Shown in pieces: positions 1 through 12,702 of a stretch of 64,000 nt of DNA; the stretch's first letter is position 1, and every line of letters begins with the position of its first letter. Made by a program: the position numbers and the translations under genes. The notes under the pieces were generated by a model. The model did not search any database. It saw nothing but the letters and a program-made list of their open reading frames with translations, and was not told the DNA's origin. Source of the stretch: Cranoglanis bouderius (taxonomy: Eukaryota; Chordata; Actinopteri; Siluriformes; Cranoglanididae); NCBI GenBank assembly GCA_023630585.1, contig CM042539.1, positions 21,536,255-21,600,254 of the forward strand, written 5' to 3'.

Positions 1-1589
1 AATACCAGGGAATAAAATCTGATTAGTGAAAAAATAGCAAAAATCATTTTCTACATATAGATGAAAATAAAACAAGAAAAAACATATCATTGCTTTCACT
101 GGCCCAACATTTCATTAAATGTTTAATTAACAATTTCTAAGGGGGAGTTACTTACTAGATACAAATCAATGAACTGTGTCTAAATTCATACTATACAGGT
201 GCAAATATGGTATTTCTTACACAGAAGTGCTTCTAATTATGCAAACATGGTTCAATAAAAATTCTTACTGAGATCACTCACTATACTTGAGACATTTCAG
301 CACACTGTAACTCATAATAAGCAGCAATGAGGCCCAAATTAATCCATTTCATGTCCTGCTTAATGCTTCTTTCTCTTTTATTGCACTTTTCCGCTTGCTG
401 TTTTAAGTCTGTAAAACAACTCAATATTAGTAGGCATTGTATGAGTGGGAAGCTAACATCTGTTATTTACTTCACTCTATTTCGCAAGTCTGTTTGATAT
501 GCTGCCATGCAGAGTAAGCATGTTGCACTCGATTCTCAGTGCCAGCGTTTGAGAATGGTGCACAGATATTACTGAAGGCTTTAGACCATTGAATACATTG
601 AAACAGCTATTGAAAATCTTTATTGTAGCTTATCAAGTTTGTATTGTACTAAACAACAATTTACTTAGCATACAACGAATCATTCACACAGTATACCTTA
701 TTACCCCACCCCTTGTTAAAACATACTCAAGTGCATAAATGCGGTGGTGATTTTGTTGCATAACTTACAAATAAATAACAATTTCCACAAACAATAATGT
801 TAAAAAGCATGTATATTATGCTCAAATACACAGTAGTATATTTATAATGTACTTCAAATGTAATAACACAAATTAATTATTAAATCTACTTGAGTGAAAC
901 TTAAGTTGTTAATAAAAAGCACTCAAAGGCACAACTAAACACATTTAAAATAGATTTAAACATATCTTAATTACAATTTAAATACACTTGCAATAAGTTG
1001 TTCTAAAATAATACATTTAGTACGAGTATAAAGTTGTTAACATATTAATTATACTTTGTTTAAAAGTACACTTAAGTGCACTTATCTTTTACATGCAACC
1101 TCCCATCAATTTTCATACATCTCCTCTGGTGTCCAGACCCGGAAGAAAAATAACCCTCTAATTAACATATCCCTAACGATATGCAAATGATGTTTGCTGT
1201 TTACTTGTTGAAGGGACTTCAATCAAATTGCCATCTAACCAGAGGTTACAGCTCAGATTAAAAAGAGTAAATTCATTTACCCATCTGCTAAAATGAATAA
1301 CTTTCACGGGTTTGAGAGCTCTGGAGGACATATAAGTTGATTGGAGAAACATCCATGGTCATTGGCATTCTAGGCAAATCCTGTTGCTTTTTGAGATGTT
1401 ACTGATGCATTTGCTGCTGGGATTGAAGTTTGAAAAGCCTGCACTTGTGCTTCTTCTCTTATAAAGGATGTGATGTTGGTATTTGTCCATCTACTCTTAT
1501 AAAGAGAGTGTTTTGTCAGTGTCTCTAAGTAAACATTTCTACTGTCTATACTGTTCTGTATTTCTCAGATTTGGTAATGGTGAGCAAGC
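1..1589. other. AT-rich DNA without recognised gene
   Basis: Both strands are rich in stop codons and no reading frame resembles a known protein. I see no repeat with recognisable ends. It reads as ordinary AT-rich intergenic or intronic fish DNA. Confidence 0.5.
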
Positions 1590-1590
1590 T

Positions 1591-1618
<28 letters not shown>
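1590..1618. repeat. (TA)n microsatellite
   Basis: An uninterrupted run of about fourteen TA units. Confidence 0.9.
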
Positions 1619-1621
<3 letters not shown>

Positions 1622-2550
1622 TGATGAGTTTTTCAGTCTAGTCTCTGTGGTTTCATGACTTTCATATTTCATATTCTATGCGGCTTTCTGGGTTTGATTA
1701 ATCTTTCAGAAATGTTTGAACTTGTTTATTGCAGTTGATACTGATACATGGGTGAGTGAATGTTGGGGTCTTCTTTTTCAAGTCTCCATGAAATTAAAAA
1801 TAGGTGTTTTAGAGTTTTTTGTATGAGTGCCTTGGTGCTGTAGACACAAATAAAACAGTAAATATCAAAAATTGTGTTTTGCAAAGCTTCTAATGTGTAT
1901 GATGAAATGGCGAGCAAGCAAGGAATATCAAGGCACATTAGGCTGGGTTAGAGGGAATTGTAGAAAAAGCTTTTAAATTACTGTTTCTCAGTGTAGTTTC
2001 ATTTCACTGCCTCATGGCTTTTCTCTCTTAAACCTTTGGGTAGTCAAATGCTCTCAATGCTGTGGGAAAGAGGTAAAAAAAAAATAAAAATCTTCTGCAG
2101 GCTGGTAACAAATTGTGTCAAAAAAGAAGTACATCAACATATAGAAACAAATTAAGTCTCTAGCCATTTCATGGGTGCATAAAATGGGAAGTTCTGGTTG
2201 TGGCAGATCTATCTGCTGACTATGTTAAGTCACTCTGAGGAGTCTGACTCTCTGCAGAATAGGACGGATTGATGTGAGCTCTAGAGTCACCACTAAGATC
2301 TGAAAAGCTGGAACTCATTTCTCTCTCTATACCTCCTATCGGGGTCACGTTAAGCTAATGTGTGGCCCAAGGCTGATAAAAACAGGGGCCCAATCACCAC
2401 TAGAGCATTATATGAAAGTGTCTACATGGCGTATTTAAACTTCAATCACACTGTTCAGATTTAGGTTGGAACAGCAGAATTGATACCAAAGGCATCAACC
2501 AACACAAAATTTCATAAACTGCACCATAGCAAAGGAGCATTTTATTGGTA
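1619..2550. other. Unassigned AT-rich DNA
   Basis: Only short shadow frames occur here. No motif, exon or repeat boundary is recognised up to the Tc1-like remnant that starts at 2551. Confidence 0.45.
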
Positions 2551-2991
2551 CAATATATGGCCAAAAGTATGTGGACACCTAACTATCACACCCATATGTG
2601 GGCCTTCCCCAAACTGATCCCACAAAGTTGGTTACACAATTGACTAGAAGGTTTTTGTATGCTGTAGTATTACGATATCCCTTCACTAGAGCTAAGCCAC
2701 TTAGCCTAAACCTGTGCCAGCATGACAATGCCCCTGTATACAAAACAAGGTCCATAAAGACATGGTTTCCCAAGGTGTGGTGTTGTGGTTAAATGGACAG
2801 AATTCCCACAGCAACATTCCAAAAACTAATGGAAATCCTCCCCAGAAGAGTGAAGGCTGTTACATTATATGTAACAGCAAAAGGGGATTTCAACTCCATA
2901 TTAATGGCACATGGTTTTGGAATGGGATGTTCAACAAGCACAAATGGGTGTGATGGTCAGGTGTCAACTAGTAAATATATAAGCTATAGTG
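2551..2991 (+). mobile_element. Tc1-like element remnant, short internally deleted copy
   Basis: The left end after a TA reads CAATATATGGCCAAAAGTAT, the terminal sequence of an abundant fish Tc1-like family. The right end carries the matching inverted form in decayed shape, ending near CTATAGTG. The body keeps a transposase trace: a 'CQHDNAPVYKTRSIKTWF' stretch corresponds to the second catalytic Asp region of a Tc1 transposase. At about 440 bp it is far shorter than a 1.5-1.6 kb autonomous copy and cannot code for a transposase. Sister fragments lie at 22935-23310 (minus) and 61445-61792 (plus). Confidence 0.75.
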
Positions 2992-3931
2992 TTTATATAG
3001 ACCAACCAGATGGGTAAAGGCTATATTTCTCAGTAGATTTTATTCCAGTGACAATCGAGTTAAATGGCTCAGATGATATATTTTTTCTCATTTGTGCCCC
3101 ACTGTCCAAACTCCTTGCCAATATTTGGAACAATTAAATACTCTCAGACTATAATATAACTAGCATATTGTTTGTTGAGAGGATAACAATATTTGCATGC
3201 TTTTTCAAGTACTGATGATCTGTAGTAACATATTTAAGACTGCATTTATGTATAAATTAGTTTTTTTCCTAAAAATGCTATTTTATAAATATATCTGCTA
3301 TTTTAGATTTTCTTCACTTCTCATTTAAAATGTATATTGTTCTAATGAGACTAATGTCATGGCTTACCCTATGTTATGCAGTTATTAAGGGTGATCACCA
3401 TATTTCAGACCATATGTCTAGCTTTTCTTCACAAAACAGCTGTAACTAGAGGTGAAAGATGGCTAAAATTACTCACCTTACTTTGAAAGAGAATAAACAG
3501 TACTTTGACAAAGCTGATAAAATAGACTGTGTTTTCCTGAATGCACAGAAACTGCTGATCTCCTGGGATGTTCATGCACACCAGTCTCTTGAGTTGACAC
3601 AAAATGGTGTGAAAAACAAAAAAAAAACATCCAGTGCCCACCAGTGAGTGGCAGTTTTGGGGGTGGAAGTGCCGTGTTAATATGAGAGGTCAGAGGAGAA
3701 TGACCAGACTGCTTTCAGCAGATATGAAGGCAATGATCACTCAAATAACCACACATTACAACCATGGAGAGCAGAAAAGCATCTCAGAATGCACAACATG
3801 CAATGCAAGGTTACCACTGACTTAACACAGCTTTGCCTTCTATAGTCAAGGATGAAGAGTACCAGTCTCTTTCTGTGTTGTAGAATCCAGCTCCCTCAAA
3901 GACTCTGTAAAACATTTTCTGTTTGTGCCTA
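2992..3931. other. Unassigned AT-rich DNA
   Basis: Several frames of 60-75 codons overlap on both strands without similarity to any protein I know. Nothing supports a gene. Confidence 0.4.
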
Positions 3932-5188
3932 CACTGTTAGATATCGCTGTAGATTTACACTAGCTGCACAGTGCTGTAAAATCCTACAGTACAATACCAC
4001 ATTTCGACAATACAGTAAAATACCTTAGTTTACATTGCATTCTGGGTAATTTTGATTGAGCGGGAATATTTTACAATATATTTTAGTCTTGCTGTAACCT
4101 TACTGTAACTTGGCTGTAACATGGTTACAGTATACCAGGCAATAATACAGGATTGCTGTAAACAGCGAAAACGCGCCACCTGATGTCACATAAAACTGCC
4201 ACACAACTCCCGGTCACTGGCTGGAAGTTCAGTACGGTTTATTTTATGTTTTGTTTAAAAAAAAAAAAATGTTTTTCATGATTTTTTCTGATTTTACACT
4301 ATAGTGTACCACTACATTGTCTGTGGTGTGGAATGAGACTGCAAAGTTATAGCCAGCGAATGAACAGAATTAGCTGTCTGCTAGCTGCTTCACCCTGCTG
4401 CTCTCCTGTTTTCACATCTATCCCAGTGAAATACCTAAGGGTTTATTTTGACTAAAAAGAGTCGATGACTGTTGGAACAGTAGAAAGACAAGCCAAGACT
4501 GTTTTGGTGAGTTTTATTTTCTTTCTGTCAAGTTTGACAGAAGAGTGTTTTATGACGGTCTGCGAGGTAAAAATACTAAATTTGTCAATTGAGGATTGTG
4601 GGTTTGAGGAGAGCGAAAACAAAAAGTTCCCCTCTCTTGCATGTCTTTGTTTCAGCTATATTCTTGCACACCTAAAAGGTTTTCATGCCTTATTGGACTG
4701 TAAATTGCTGTTGCACTGTACTGTGGGTAACAAATGCATTAATAAAGTTTTTAAATGTTTTTAATCGTTTAAATGAATGTATATGAATAAATTTTTTTTT
4801 TAAAGAATATTGTTATGATTGCTTTTTGATTTGTAATGTTGTTCTGAAGTAGTATTACAATATTACTAACTATAGATTTATATACTATACTACCTACAGT
4901 ATATATTATAAACTTATGTAATATCATAATTAGTAATTATTATAAATAGTAATAATTAGCAGTAATGCAGCAATACAGGTATTACAGTACAATATAGTAC
5001 AATAAAGTACAGTACAAACAGACCAAATTATAAAATACAGTAAAACACTGTTTTGTAGTCTTACAGTATTGTTCTGTATACTGTAAATTGCAGTACAGTG
5101 CAATTACTGTAAATTAAAATACAGCAACTTGCTGGCAGCCGTGCTGCCAGTAACTTACTGTAAATATACAAGGTAATTGTTTACAGTG
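3932..5188. mobile_element. Possible non-autonomous DNA transposon with CACTGT...ACAGTG ends
   Basis: The block opens with CACTGT and closes with ACAGTG, and a TA dinucleotide flanks it on both sides (3930-3931 and 5189-5190). Both ends are studded with CTGTAA/TTACAG motifs in opposite sense, and the right arm carries a small palindrome (GGCAGCCGTGCTGCC). I recall CTGTAA-rich repeats of this kind as common in fish. The 99-codon frame at 4465-4764 resembles nothing I know. TIRs beyond six bases are not clear, so the class (CACTA-like, ISL2EU-like or other) is left open. Confidence 0.4.
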
Positions 5189-5335
5189 TATATTTTGGTA
5201 CTCTCCGTATATGTTCTTTTTGAGGGTCCTGTTATGGTTTTTTATACTGTAAGACCACTTCAAAATACAAGAGCTATTACAAATCCCAGAGCAAAATCCC
5301 TCTCCCTGTAGAGATTTGATATCTTTGGGCTATCT

Positions 5336-5747
5336 GACATATGCCTGTTGCCATAGAAAAGGAAGCTGTGACTGGATTTTCTGATATAAGAGCAAGAATA
5401 GCTGGATCTTTTCCTCCAGGTATATTGGAGAAGCACAAGCCATTGGAAAACAAAACATTCCTGATCAGAGGTCAAGTGTGACAAGATGTCTCATGAGTCT
5501 CCACTGAAGAGGGCCACATGAGCATCTTGTTTTGACTTGCAGACATATGCCTGTTGCCATAGAAAAGGAAGCTGTTACTGGATTTTCTGATATAAGAGCA
5601 AGAATAGCTGGATCTTTTCCTCCAGGTATATTGGAGAAGCACAAGCCATTGGAAAACAAAACATTCCTGATCAGAGGTCAAGTGTGACAAGATGTCTCAT
5701 GAGTCTCCACTGAAGAGGGCCACATGAGCATCTTGTTTTGTCTTGCA
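5336..5747. repeat. Tandem duplication, two 206-bp copies
   Basis: Copy 1 spans 5336-5541 and copy 2 spans 5542-5747. Both start with GACATATGCCTGTTGCCATA. They differ by only a couple of bases that I can find, so the duplication is recent. A related but diverged fragment with the CTCTCCCTGTAGAG motif occurs upstream (about 5300) and again near 6210, so the unit probably derives from an older dispersed repeat. It has no coding potential. Confidence 0.9.
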
Positions 5748-6456
5748 GAAACTGCTATGCAAGTAATTATCCTCACATCCAATTCCCCTGTTTACAATTA
5801 TGCTTTTCATCTGAAGCCCTTGCTGATCTTCTGAATCTTGAATTCAAAGTGTCACCTGGCAGGCATCTGGGAGAAGGCATCTGGGTCTCCAACCCACCTG
5901 GTGTTTCCTGAGAGCATCTAATTTATGCCAATGAGCTCTCCCCTTTTACGTGTTTTGGATCTTTTTGATTTTTAAATTGGCTAATTTAACTTCAGGAAGA
6001 CTCATTGTTCAGTGCCTCTGTTGGTTCCAAGATGGCACAGATATCGGTTGTCTCTGCTCCTGTGCTTTTCTCGTTGTCTTATGTGCATTTTCAATCTATG
6101 CAGAGATATTTGTAGGACACAAAAGGCTTCTAAGGAGTGTACTGTGCAAGGTATTTTTCACAAAGGTGTTTTTCACTTAGTTCTATCCTTGCAGGGAATA
6201 TTTAATTCCTCTCCCTGTAGAGTTCTGAGTCTCTGTAATCCCAGTATTCCAGTATATTTGGTATTTTAGGGCTGTCGGACCCAGAAAAGTATTTTACTTG
6301 ACTGAAACAAGCAATTGAAAAATGCTGTAGTAGAACCAATGAAATAACAAAACAGCAGACAAAATTGTCTTCACAGTATTGGCATTTAACAAAAGCTAAA
6401 AACAAAAGGCTCTTTTATAGATATGCCATCAATTTCTCTTCCTTCCTTAGATAATA
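5748..6456. other. Unassigned DNA between duplication and Tc1 element
   Basis: A second diverged piece of the sequence around 5290-5340 lies near 6200-6290. Otherwise nothing is recognised. The frames of 67-85 codons overlap on opposite strands and look fortuitous. Confidence 0.4.
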
Positions 6457-8013
6457 CAGTAGGTATAGAAAAAAATCACCCCCCCCCCTTAAAATACTCT
6501 CATTTTGTTGCTTTTCAGCCTGAAATGAAGACAGACACAGTTTTTGTTTTATCCAGCTGTATTTACTCAGTGCAACTTATAACATCCAAGTGAAAGATAA
6601 CACCAACATGTCAGAAAAAAATAAAAAAACAGAATCACTGAGTTGGAAAAAGGATCACCCCCTCCTAAAAATGACTTGTAAACTCAATCAGGTGTAGCTA
6701 ATCACCTTCTCAATGGCACACAAAGCCATTTGACTTTCAGCTGTGATCAGCTGTGGTCATTTTGATTAGCTCAGCATGAAAAGAGCTTTCCTGGAGCATT
6801 TTGTAGTGCAACTGAAGCAAACAATCAACTATGGGTGGCAAGGCACTGTCAAAAGATCTCCAGGATAAAGTTGTAGACAGGAATCAGGAGATGGATACAA
6901 AAAAAATTCAAAGGCCTAGAAACACAGTGAAGTCTATTATTAAGAAGTGGAAGGTATTTGGTACAACACAGACCCTCCCTGGATCAGGATGTCGCTCCAA
7001 ACTGGATGAGAGGAACTGGAAAGAGCCAGGAGGAAACTGGTCAGAGAGGCTACCAAGAGGCCTACAGCAACTCTGGAGCAGTTGTAGGAATTTATGACAA
7101 AGAGTGGTCATTGTGTGCACGTGACAACAGTAATCACAAATTCTCCACAAATGTGGCTTGTATGGGTGAGTTGCAAGAAAAAAAGCCATCCACGACTGAG
7201 CTTTGCCAAAACGCACCTAGAAGATTCTGAGGCCACATGGAAAAAGGTGTTATGGTCAGATGAATTATTTGCCCTCAACACCAAACGATATGTCTGGCGG
7301 CAATCCAATACAGCTCACCATCCAAATAACACCACTCCTACAGTAAAGCACGGAGGTGGTAATATCCTTTTATGGGGGTGTTTCTCTGCAGCAGGGACTG
7401 GAGCACTTGTCAGGATAGAAGAAAAATGGATGGGGCAAAATATCATCAAATTCTTGAGGAAAATCTGCGGCCCTCTGCTAGAAAGTTGTCAATGGGAAGA
7501 AGGTTTACCTTCCAACATGACAATGACCCAAAGCACACAGCAAAACTGACCACACAGTGGTTGAAGGAGAAAAAGGTGAATGTCCTTACATGGCCTAGTG
7601 AGAGCCCAGACTTAAACCCCACTGAAAATCTGAGGAATGACTTGAAGACTGCAGTCCACAAATGGTCACCATCAAATTTAACTGAACTTGAGCAGTTCTG
7701 CAAAGAAGACTGGGCAAATATTGCAAAGTCTAGAAGTTAGTAGAGACATATCCCAACAGACTAAAGGCTGTAATTGAAAAATTAAGGCAAATTAAAGCAA
7801 GGGGGTGATCCTTTTTCCAAGTCAGTGATTGTTTTTTAATTTTTAAAAAAAAATGTTCCGACATGTTGGTGTTATATCTTTCACTTGGATGTTATAAGTT
7901 GCACTGAGTAAATACAGCTGGATAAAACAAAAACTGTGTCCGTCTTCATTTCAGGCTGGAAAGCAACAAAATGTGATTATTTAAAGGGGGGTGATTCTTT
8001 TTGATACCCACTG
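6457..8013 (+). mobile_element. Tc1/mariner element, full length but inactive
   Basis: The element is bounded by CAGT...ACTG between TA dinucleotides (6455-6456 and 8014-8015). It has TIRs of about 210 bp (6457-6663 and 7801-8013), the IR/DR layout of fish Tc1 elements. Its length of 1557 bp is normal for an autonomous copy. A C tract near 6480 and the matching G tract near 7985 lie inside the TIRs. A second, truncated member of the family lies at 45058-46319 on the minus strand. Confidence 0.9.
6831..7800 (+). pseudogene. Tc1-like transposase, broken by frameshifts
   Basis: This gene encoded a DD34E transposase, which cuts and rejoins the element ends at TA sites in the nucleus. The start at 6831 gives MGGKALSKDL, the usual N terminus of this family. 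The paired-like helix-turn-helix region is damaged just after residue 20. The reading then moves between all three forward frames (6831, 6958, 7094 and 7372 starts). The catalytic surroundings are still readable: a WSDE-type Asp near 7260, FQHDNDPKHTA near 7510 and NPTENL near 7620. The C-terminal tail beyond 7740 is degraded. It cannot make an active enzyme. Confidence 0.85.
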
Positions 8014-8992
8014 TAATTTCACATTAATTATCTAATCCAGAGATTATCAACCCTGGTCCTGGGGAACCTGTTTTTTTTTTTTTACCAACAGGAAAACTTT
8101 TAACTATGCAGTATTATACTCTCAATTGAGTAAGTGAGTGAGTCAGCAAGTAAGCAAGTAAGTAAGTAAGTAAGTATGTTCTCTGGCTGTTGATTGCTAC
8201 TTTTATAGCCTATATAAAAGTAGCACCACTGTATGTATTTCAATTCCTTATGCTTTACATTTGAATAATTGTAACAGCTGGCTCATGAGTAATTTTGAGG
8301 CAATAATTAGATACATCCTTGCTGTTTTGTCCTGGCAAAAAAAAAAAAAAAAGATGAAAAACACAATCAAAAAACATCAAAAATCTGTCTTTCATGTTTT
8401 GAGCAGACAGCATTTTTTGGTCTTTGATTAAAAGTCAAAAACATTATTTAACATCACTAACACAAGGGCCTGGAAACACACATCAATGAGTTTATAAAAA
8501 ATAGTGTCTAAGAGATCAAGATGTCATGCTTGCCATCATTTAAAAGCAATCAAGATATACTTTCCTCTTTCACCTTGTAAATCACTCCTGATTTCATCTT
8601 GATGGTGAATATGGGCTCTCATTATGTGTAAAGCAGGAGTAGAGCCTGGACGCATACAGTGCAATGAGTGCCTACGACAGCCACTGAATAAGGATAATGA
8701 GTGAAACCTCTGTTGCCTTAAACTCTCATTGAACTTTCTGCTTAAATGACTAACAACATAACACTCCAGCACTAACAGCTTAAACGATTCAATTCTAAAT
8801 CAGTGTGAGATCTGTATGAGATCTGGAGAGACATAATGAGTGTAGACTCAAACATTAAGTGAATATTTGGTCCATTATTATGAAATTTACTTTTTTATTT
8901 TTTATTTTAAATGTTTTAACCTAGACAGCATATTTATTCTATTTTGCAACTATATGTATCCTATCCTATATGTCTTTGCATACTTATTTTAC
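8014..8992. other. Unassigned AT-rich DNA
   Basis: There is a fragment of the 'CCTGGTCCTGGGGAACC' repeat seen in many fish genomes near 8050-8070, and an AAGT microsatellite (listed separately). Nothing else is recognised before the solo LTR at 8993. Confidence 0.4.
8128..8176. repeat. (AAGT)n microsatellite
   Basis: Imperfect AAGT/GAGT units merge into a clean AAGT run. Confidence 0.8.
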
Positions 8993-10668
8993 TGTAACGA
9001 ATTAACAGATGTTTAAAACGTTGAAATATATTCTCCACCAGTTTTTAACGAATTAAAAGATGTTTAAAACATTGAAATATATACTCCACCAATTTATGTA
9101 GCAAATTAGCTCAAATGGCGTGAAATATATTTATTTATCTAATCAAAGTGTGTTATGACCAGTTATAAATATGCATCAGCCATGAAAGGGAATGAATGTA
9201 TGTGCACATATACATATAGATAATTAACTACAACGGATTATAATTAATTATGACTATACATGTGGTCTAGATCAGCTCGTAGAATTAGCTGTAGTCTAGG
9301 TTTAGAATTATAAACTCTAAAGAGGGAGTTTATCCTTCTGGCCAGGAGGGATTCTCCGTTTTTTTATTAAAATAAAGCATGTAGCGAGGTCGCAGTGTTA
9401 AAATTATTTGATCACGTGAACAAAACAGAGAAAATCAAGCGTGGTGATAATAGATTTTAATAAGTGAAGCATAACTACGGATACACACAACTACCTCTAA
9501 GCAAACAATACATATATTCAGATATATACAAGAAAAGAGAGAGTATAGAAAGAAAGTAATGAAATAAAAAAGGAATGGCAGACAAAAACAGAACGGTTAG
9601 CCTTTCTCAAACCAGCAACGAAACAGAATCTCCTGAGAACAGGGGTACAACTTAACGCATCTATAGATCAATTAAACTATACTTGCATGGTTTAGGTGTT
9701 GCAAGAGGCGTTCGAGAATCGAGCGAGCTCGAGCCAGAGTTCCTGGTGCTGTTTGAAAAGCCGTGGGCCGTGAGGCAGTTGCATCTTTGTCCGGGAGAGA
9801 GAGCGGCTGTAGCCGGAAAACAAGACAAGAGTGCCGGAAAACAGAAGAGCCCGAAACAGAAGAGACTTAAAAACAGAAGAGGAGTGAGAGTAATGCGTGT
9901 TGTTGTTTTCAAAGACAATGACAACGCACACGCCTCTCTGGGCTATTGACCAATCACGAAGCTGGATTTGTTGGCGGGATGAACTCTCTTTGTCTGGTCT
10001 CAGACCTGAATTTGCATGTCCTGGGAGGAGCCGGTTTAAATTGTATTATATATGAAATTAGGAAAAAATGGGAAATAATGTATCCCATCGTAATATGATA
10101 TGCATAATTAATCGGAGCATCAAGAGATGATTAACTAGATACCAAATTCGATGTGATTGGAAAATATTAAAAGTAAAACATGGTTACAGACCAGTTCGAA
10201 TCATATTCTAAATTAAACTATCCACAATCATCCTAGCTTGGTTACATAGGCACACAATACATGCAAACACGAATACATCAAACTATTTGGGCATCGAATA
10301 ATTAAATATAATTACACATTACATTCAAGAGAGATTTTTCCATTGTGTGTGTAAGGTAAGCTTGTGTGTGTGCGTTAAGCTTGTGTGTGTCCGTGTGTGT
10401 GTATGTTTGTAAGTTTGTGTGTGTGTGCGTGTGTGCACGTGTATGCGCGTGTGTATTGGCATTCTGGCCGTCCCAACCGGGGGTGCCTGGGGAAGGCCCC
10501 CCCGTTGGTGCCTGGAGAGTCCGTTGGTGCCTGGGGGGGGGTTGCTCTTAGACAAGCTGGAGCCCAAATGGTCATTAAACAGATATGGATTTAAGGCTCA
10601 AAGAAAAAGAAACTTCTTTGCTAAGTCCAGGTTGATTCAGAATCAGTTTGATACCATCAGACGTTACA
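8993..10668 (-). mobile_element. Solo LTR A of a large LTR family
   Basis: On the minus strand it starts TGTAACGTCTGATGG and ends CGTTACA, so it has TG...CA ends with a short TGTAA/TTACA inverted repeat. Both flanks carry TTAC (8989-8992 and 10669-10672), a 4-bp target duplication. This shows one integration followed by LTR-LTR recombination. The unit is 1676 bp. It shares its whole length with copies B (29450-31222) and C (32674-34223), and less closely with D (16460-18210). It holds a CA/GT-rich stretch, an octamer ATGCAAAT and a CCAAT motif. The 88-codon frames inside it are fortuitous. No internal gag or pol accompanies it, so gypsy or endogenous retrovirus origin cannot be decided. Confidence 0.85.
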
Positions 10669-12111
10669 TTACTTATCTACATTTCTATGATAGAAAGATT
10701 GCATGACTGCAATAAAAATACCACTGATAATAAATTTCATTGATTCTTCTTTAGTTATTCATTCACTGAGATGGGTCACGGTTGATCCTGGGGCACCAGT
10801 CCATCACAGGCCACCATGCACACACACATTCACACACAGAGTCTGATTTCATAGAATTTAATGAAAGACAAATGATGTTGTCAATGGCTTATCCTGACTC
10901 ATCTGATGGGATCTCCTTGACCAATGGATCTGTGCTACAGTACACCATGAAAACGTAAGCAGGTTGTCAGCAATTCTCTGCATCATCCTCCTCATCTCCT
11001 TCCACTATTATACATTTGATGCAGCCGTGCAAACCACTTTCCAATCATACTTATCTCAAATCTTATCAGAGAACAATGCTGTTCACTGCCCTTATTGCTA
11101 CAAATATAATCTTCAAAGACTTCATACTGTAGTTTGACAGTGCTTTCAACAGAGAAAGTGAGAGTATATTTTCATATACGGAGTATTAAAAGCAGGGTGT
11201 TCTCTGGAGTGAAATAAAAATCTATGTAATGGTTTCATTTTCCACCTCTTCCTAAAAGCATATGGAATTAGACAAAGTCCTATTGTTTCAGACAGTTGTC
11301 AGTTTGAAAGTTATGGACACAAGATTGGAGCAAGGTGCTTATTTGTAAGGCTCTGATCCAGGCAGTTAGCTAGCACTTGGGATGGTTTAGCAATGGTAAC
11401 ATATTGAACAATTTGGGATTTGGCTCTTCTGCCATTTACCTTTTCACTTAGAGGTATTTTCAACCGTTCCACTATCTGCAGCTCTGCAAATGATATTTTC
11501 CTTCATAGGTACATGGTAAGTATCTAATATATTCATATCCATACCTGATTAAAACTATAGCTGTATGTTAGGTTTGATTTTTAAATCATATATTTAAAAT
11601 CACTGTATTTGCACATTATTAAAATTCACAAAAACTAATTAAACAAATTAAAACCAACACAATTATTGTTCAGATTATTACCAAATATTTCTCTGCCATC
11701 AACAAGGTTCATACTTTTGCCATGAATAAGCATGGATTAACAGAGACCCCTTAATGAGATTTAAAATAGTATTTTTTTTTCCATACTAAATGGGCTCTAT
11801 TTTACATTGCAAATGTTTTCTTTTATCCAATATAAACAGTGACTCATTACTTATTAATTTACTGTATTTATCTAAGGGCTATAATGTAGATTTGAGGAAA
11901 CACAGTTTTATATGTATGTTTATTCATATTAATGTTCATATTCATATTGATGTTTATTATGCTAACTGTATCATTTAATGGACTTTAATTCAATGACAGC
12001 ATTAAATACCAGCCTAATTATACAATCGAAACTTAGGAGATATTAAATGCTAATTAGATCATTTTATGTAAAATGACTTACAAATGAGAGAGGATACTAT
12101 ACAAGCAGTTA
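10669..12111. other. Unassigned DNA with a short repeat fragment
   Basis: Positions of about 10760-10850 match the 'cacattcacacac' end of the dispersed repeat described at 12221-12590. The remainder to 12111 has no recognised gene or element. Confidence 0.4.
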
Positions 12112-12210
12112 AGGATTAAGGGTGTTGTTCAATGGCTCAGTTGTGGCTTTCTGGCAGTCCTGGGATTCCAACTCTCAGCATTACAATCATTAGCTCTAAT
12201 CTTCCAAGGG
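12112..12210. repeat. SINE/LINE-type fragment
   Basis: It resembles the widespread fish segment reading roughly 'ggctcagttgtgg...ggcagtcctgggattccaac'. It is short and without a clear end. Class assignment is a guess. Confidence 0.35.
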
Positions 12211-12220
12211 TTGTTCATTA

Positions 12221-12590
12221 TTCAATTTTAAATGTACATCCATTCATCTATTTTCCATACCGATTATCCTACACAGGGTTGTGGGAGAGCCTGGAGCCTA
12301 TCCCAGGGAGCTCTGGGCACACGGCAGGGGAGACCCTGGATGGAGTCTGGATGGAGTTGCAGGGCACAACTGCACACCCATTCACACATTACAGATAAGA
12401 AATGGCAATCAGCCTATAATGCATGTCTTTGGACTGTGGGAGGAAACTGAGTACCCAGAGGAAACCCCTGAAGCATGGAGAAAACTTGCAAGCTCCACAC
12501 ACAAAGAGCGGAGGCGAGATTCAAACCACCAACCCCGGAGGTGCGAGGCAAACAGTCCAACCACTAAGCCGCTGTGCCCCCTAAATGTAC
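12221..12590 (+). repeat. Dispersed fish repeat (LINE 3'-end type)
   Basis: It starts with 'catccattcatctattttcc', runs through 'ggagcctatcccaggg' and 'tgtctttggactgtgggagg', and ends in 'accactaagccgctgtgccc'. This is a very common teleost interspersed repeat. Other pieces lie at 31890-32120 (reverse) and 43148-43365. The three overlapping frames across it are not genes. Confidence 0.7.
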
Positions 12591-12598
12591 ATTAAATG

Positions 12599-12637
12599 TA
12601 AAAGGAAAGGAAAGGAAAGGAAAGGAAAGGAGAAAGA
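12599..12637. repeat. (AAAGG)n microsatellite
   Basis: About six AAAGG units directly follow the dispersed repeat. Confidence 0.85.
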
Positions 12638-12702
12638 ATAAAACAAACTTTAAAATACAGGGGAAAATAATAAAGATAAATGTATGTTTATATAAAACTA
12701 TA

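Noticed and set aside
4465..4764. 99-codon plus-strand frame
   Set aside because: Kept only as a note inside the transposon-like block. No similarity and no second copy to show conservation.
9661..9949. 88-codon frames in solo LTR A
   Set aside because: They lie in non-coding LTR sequence, overlap on both strands, and are not kept in LTR C.
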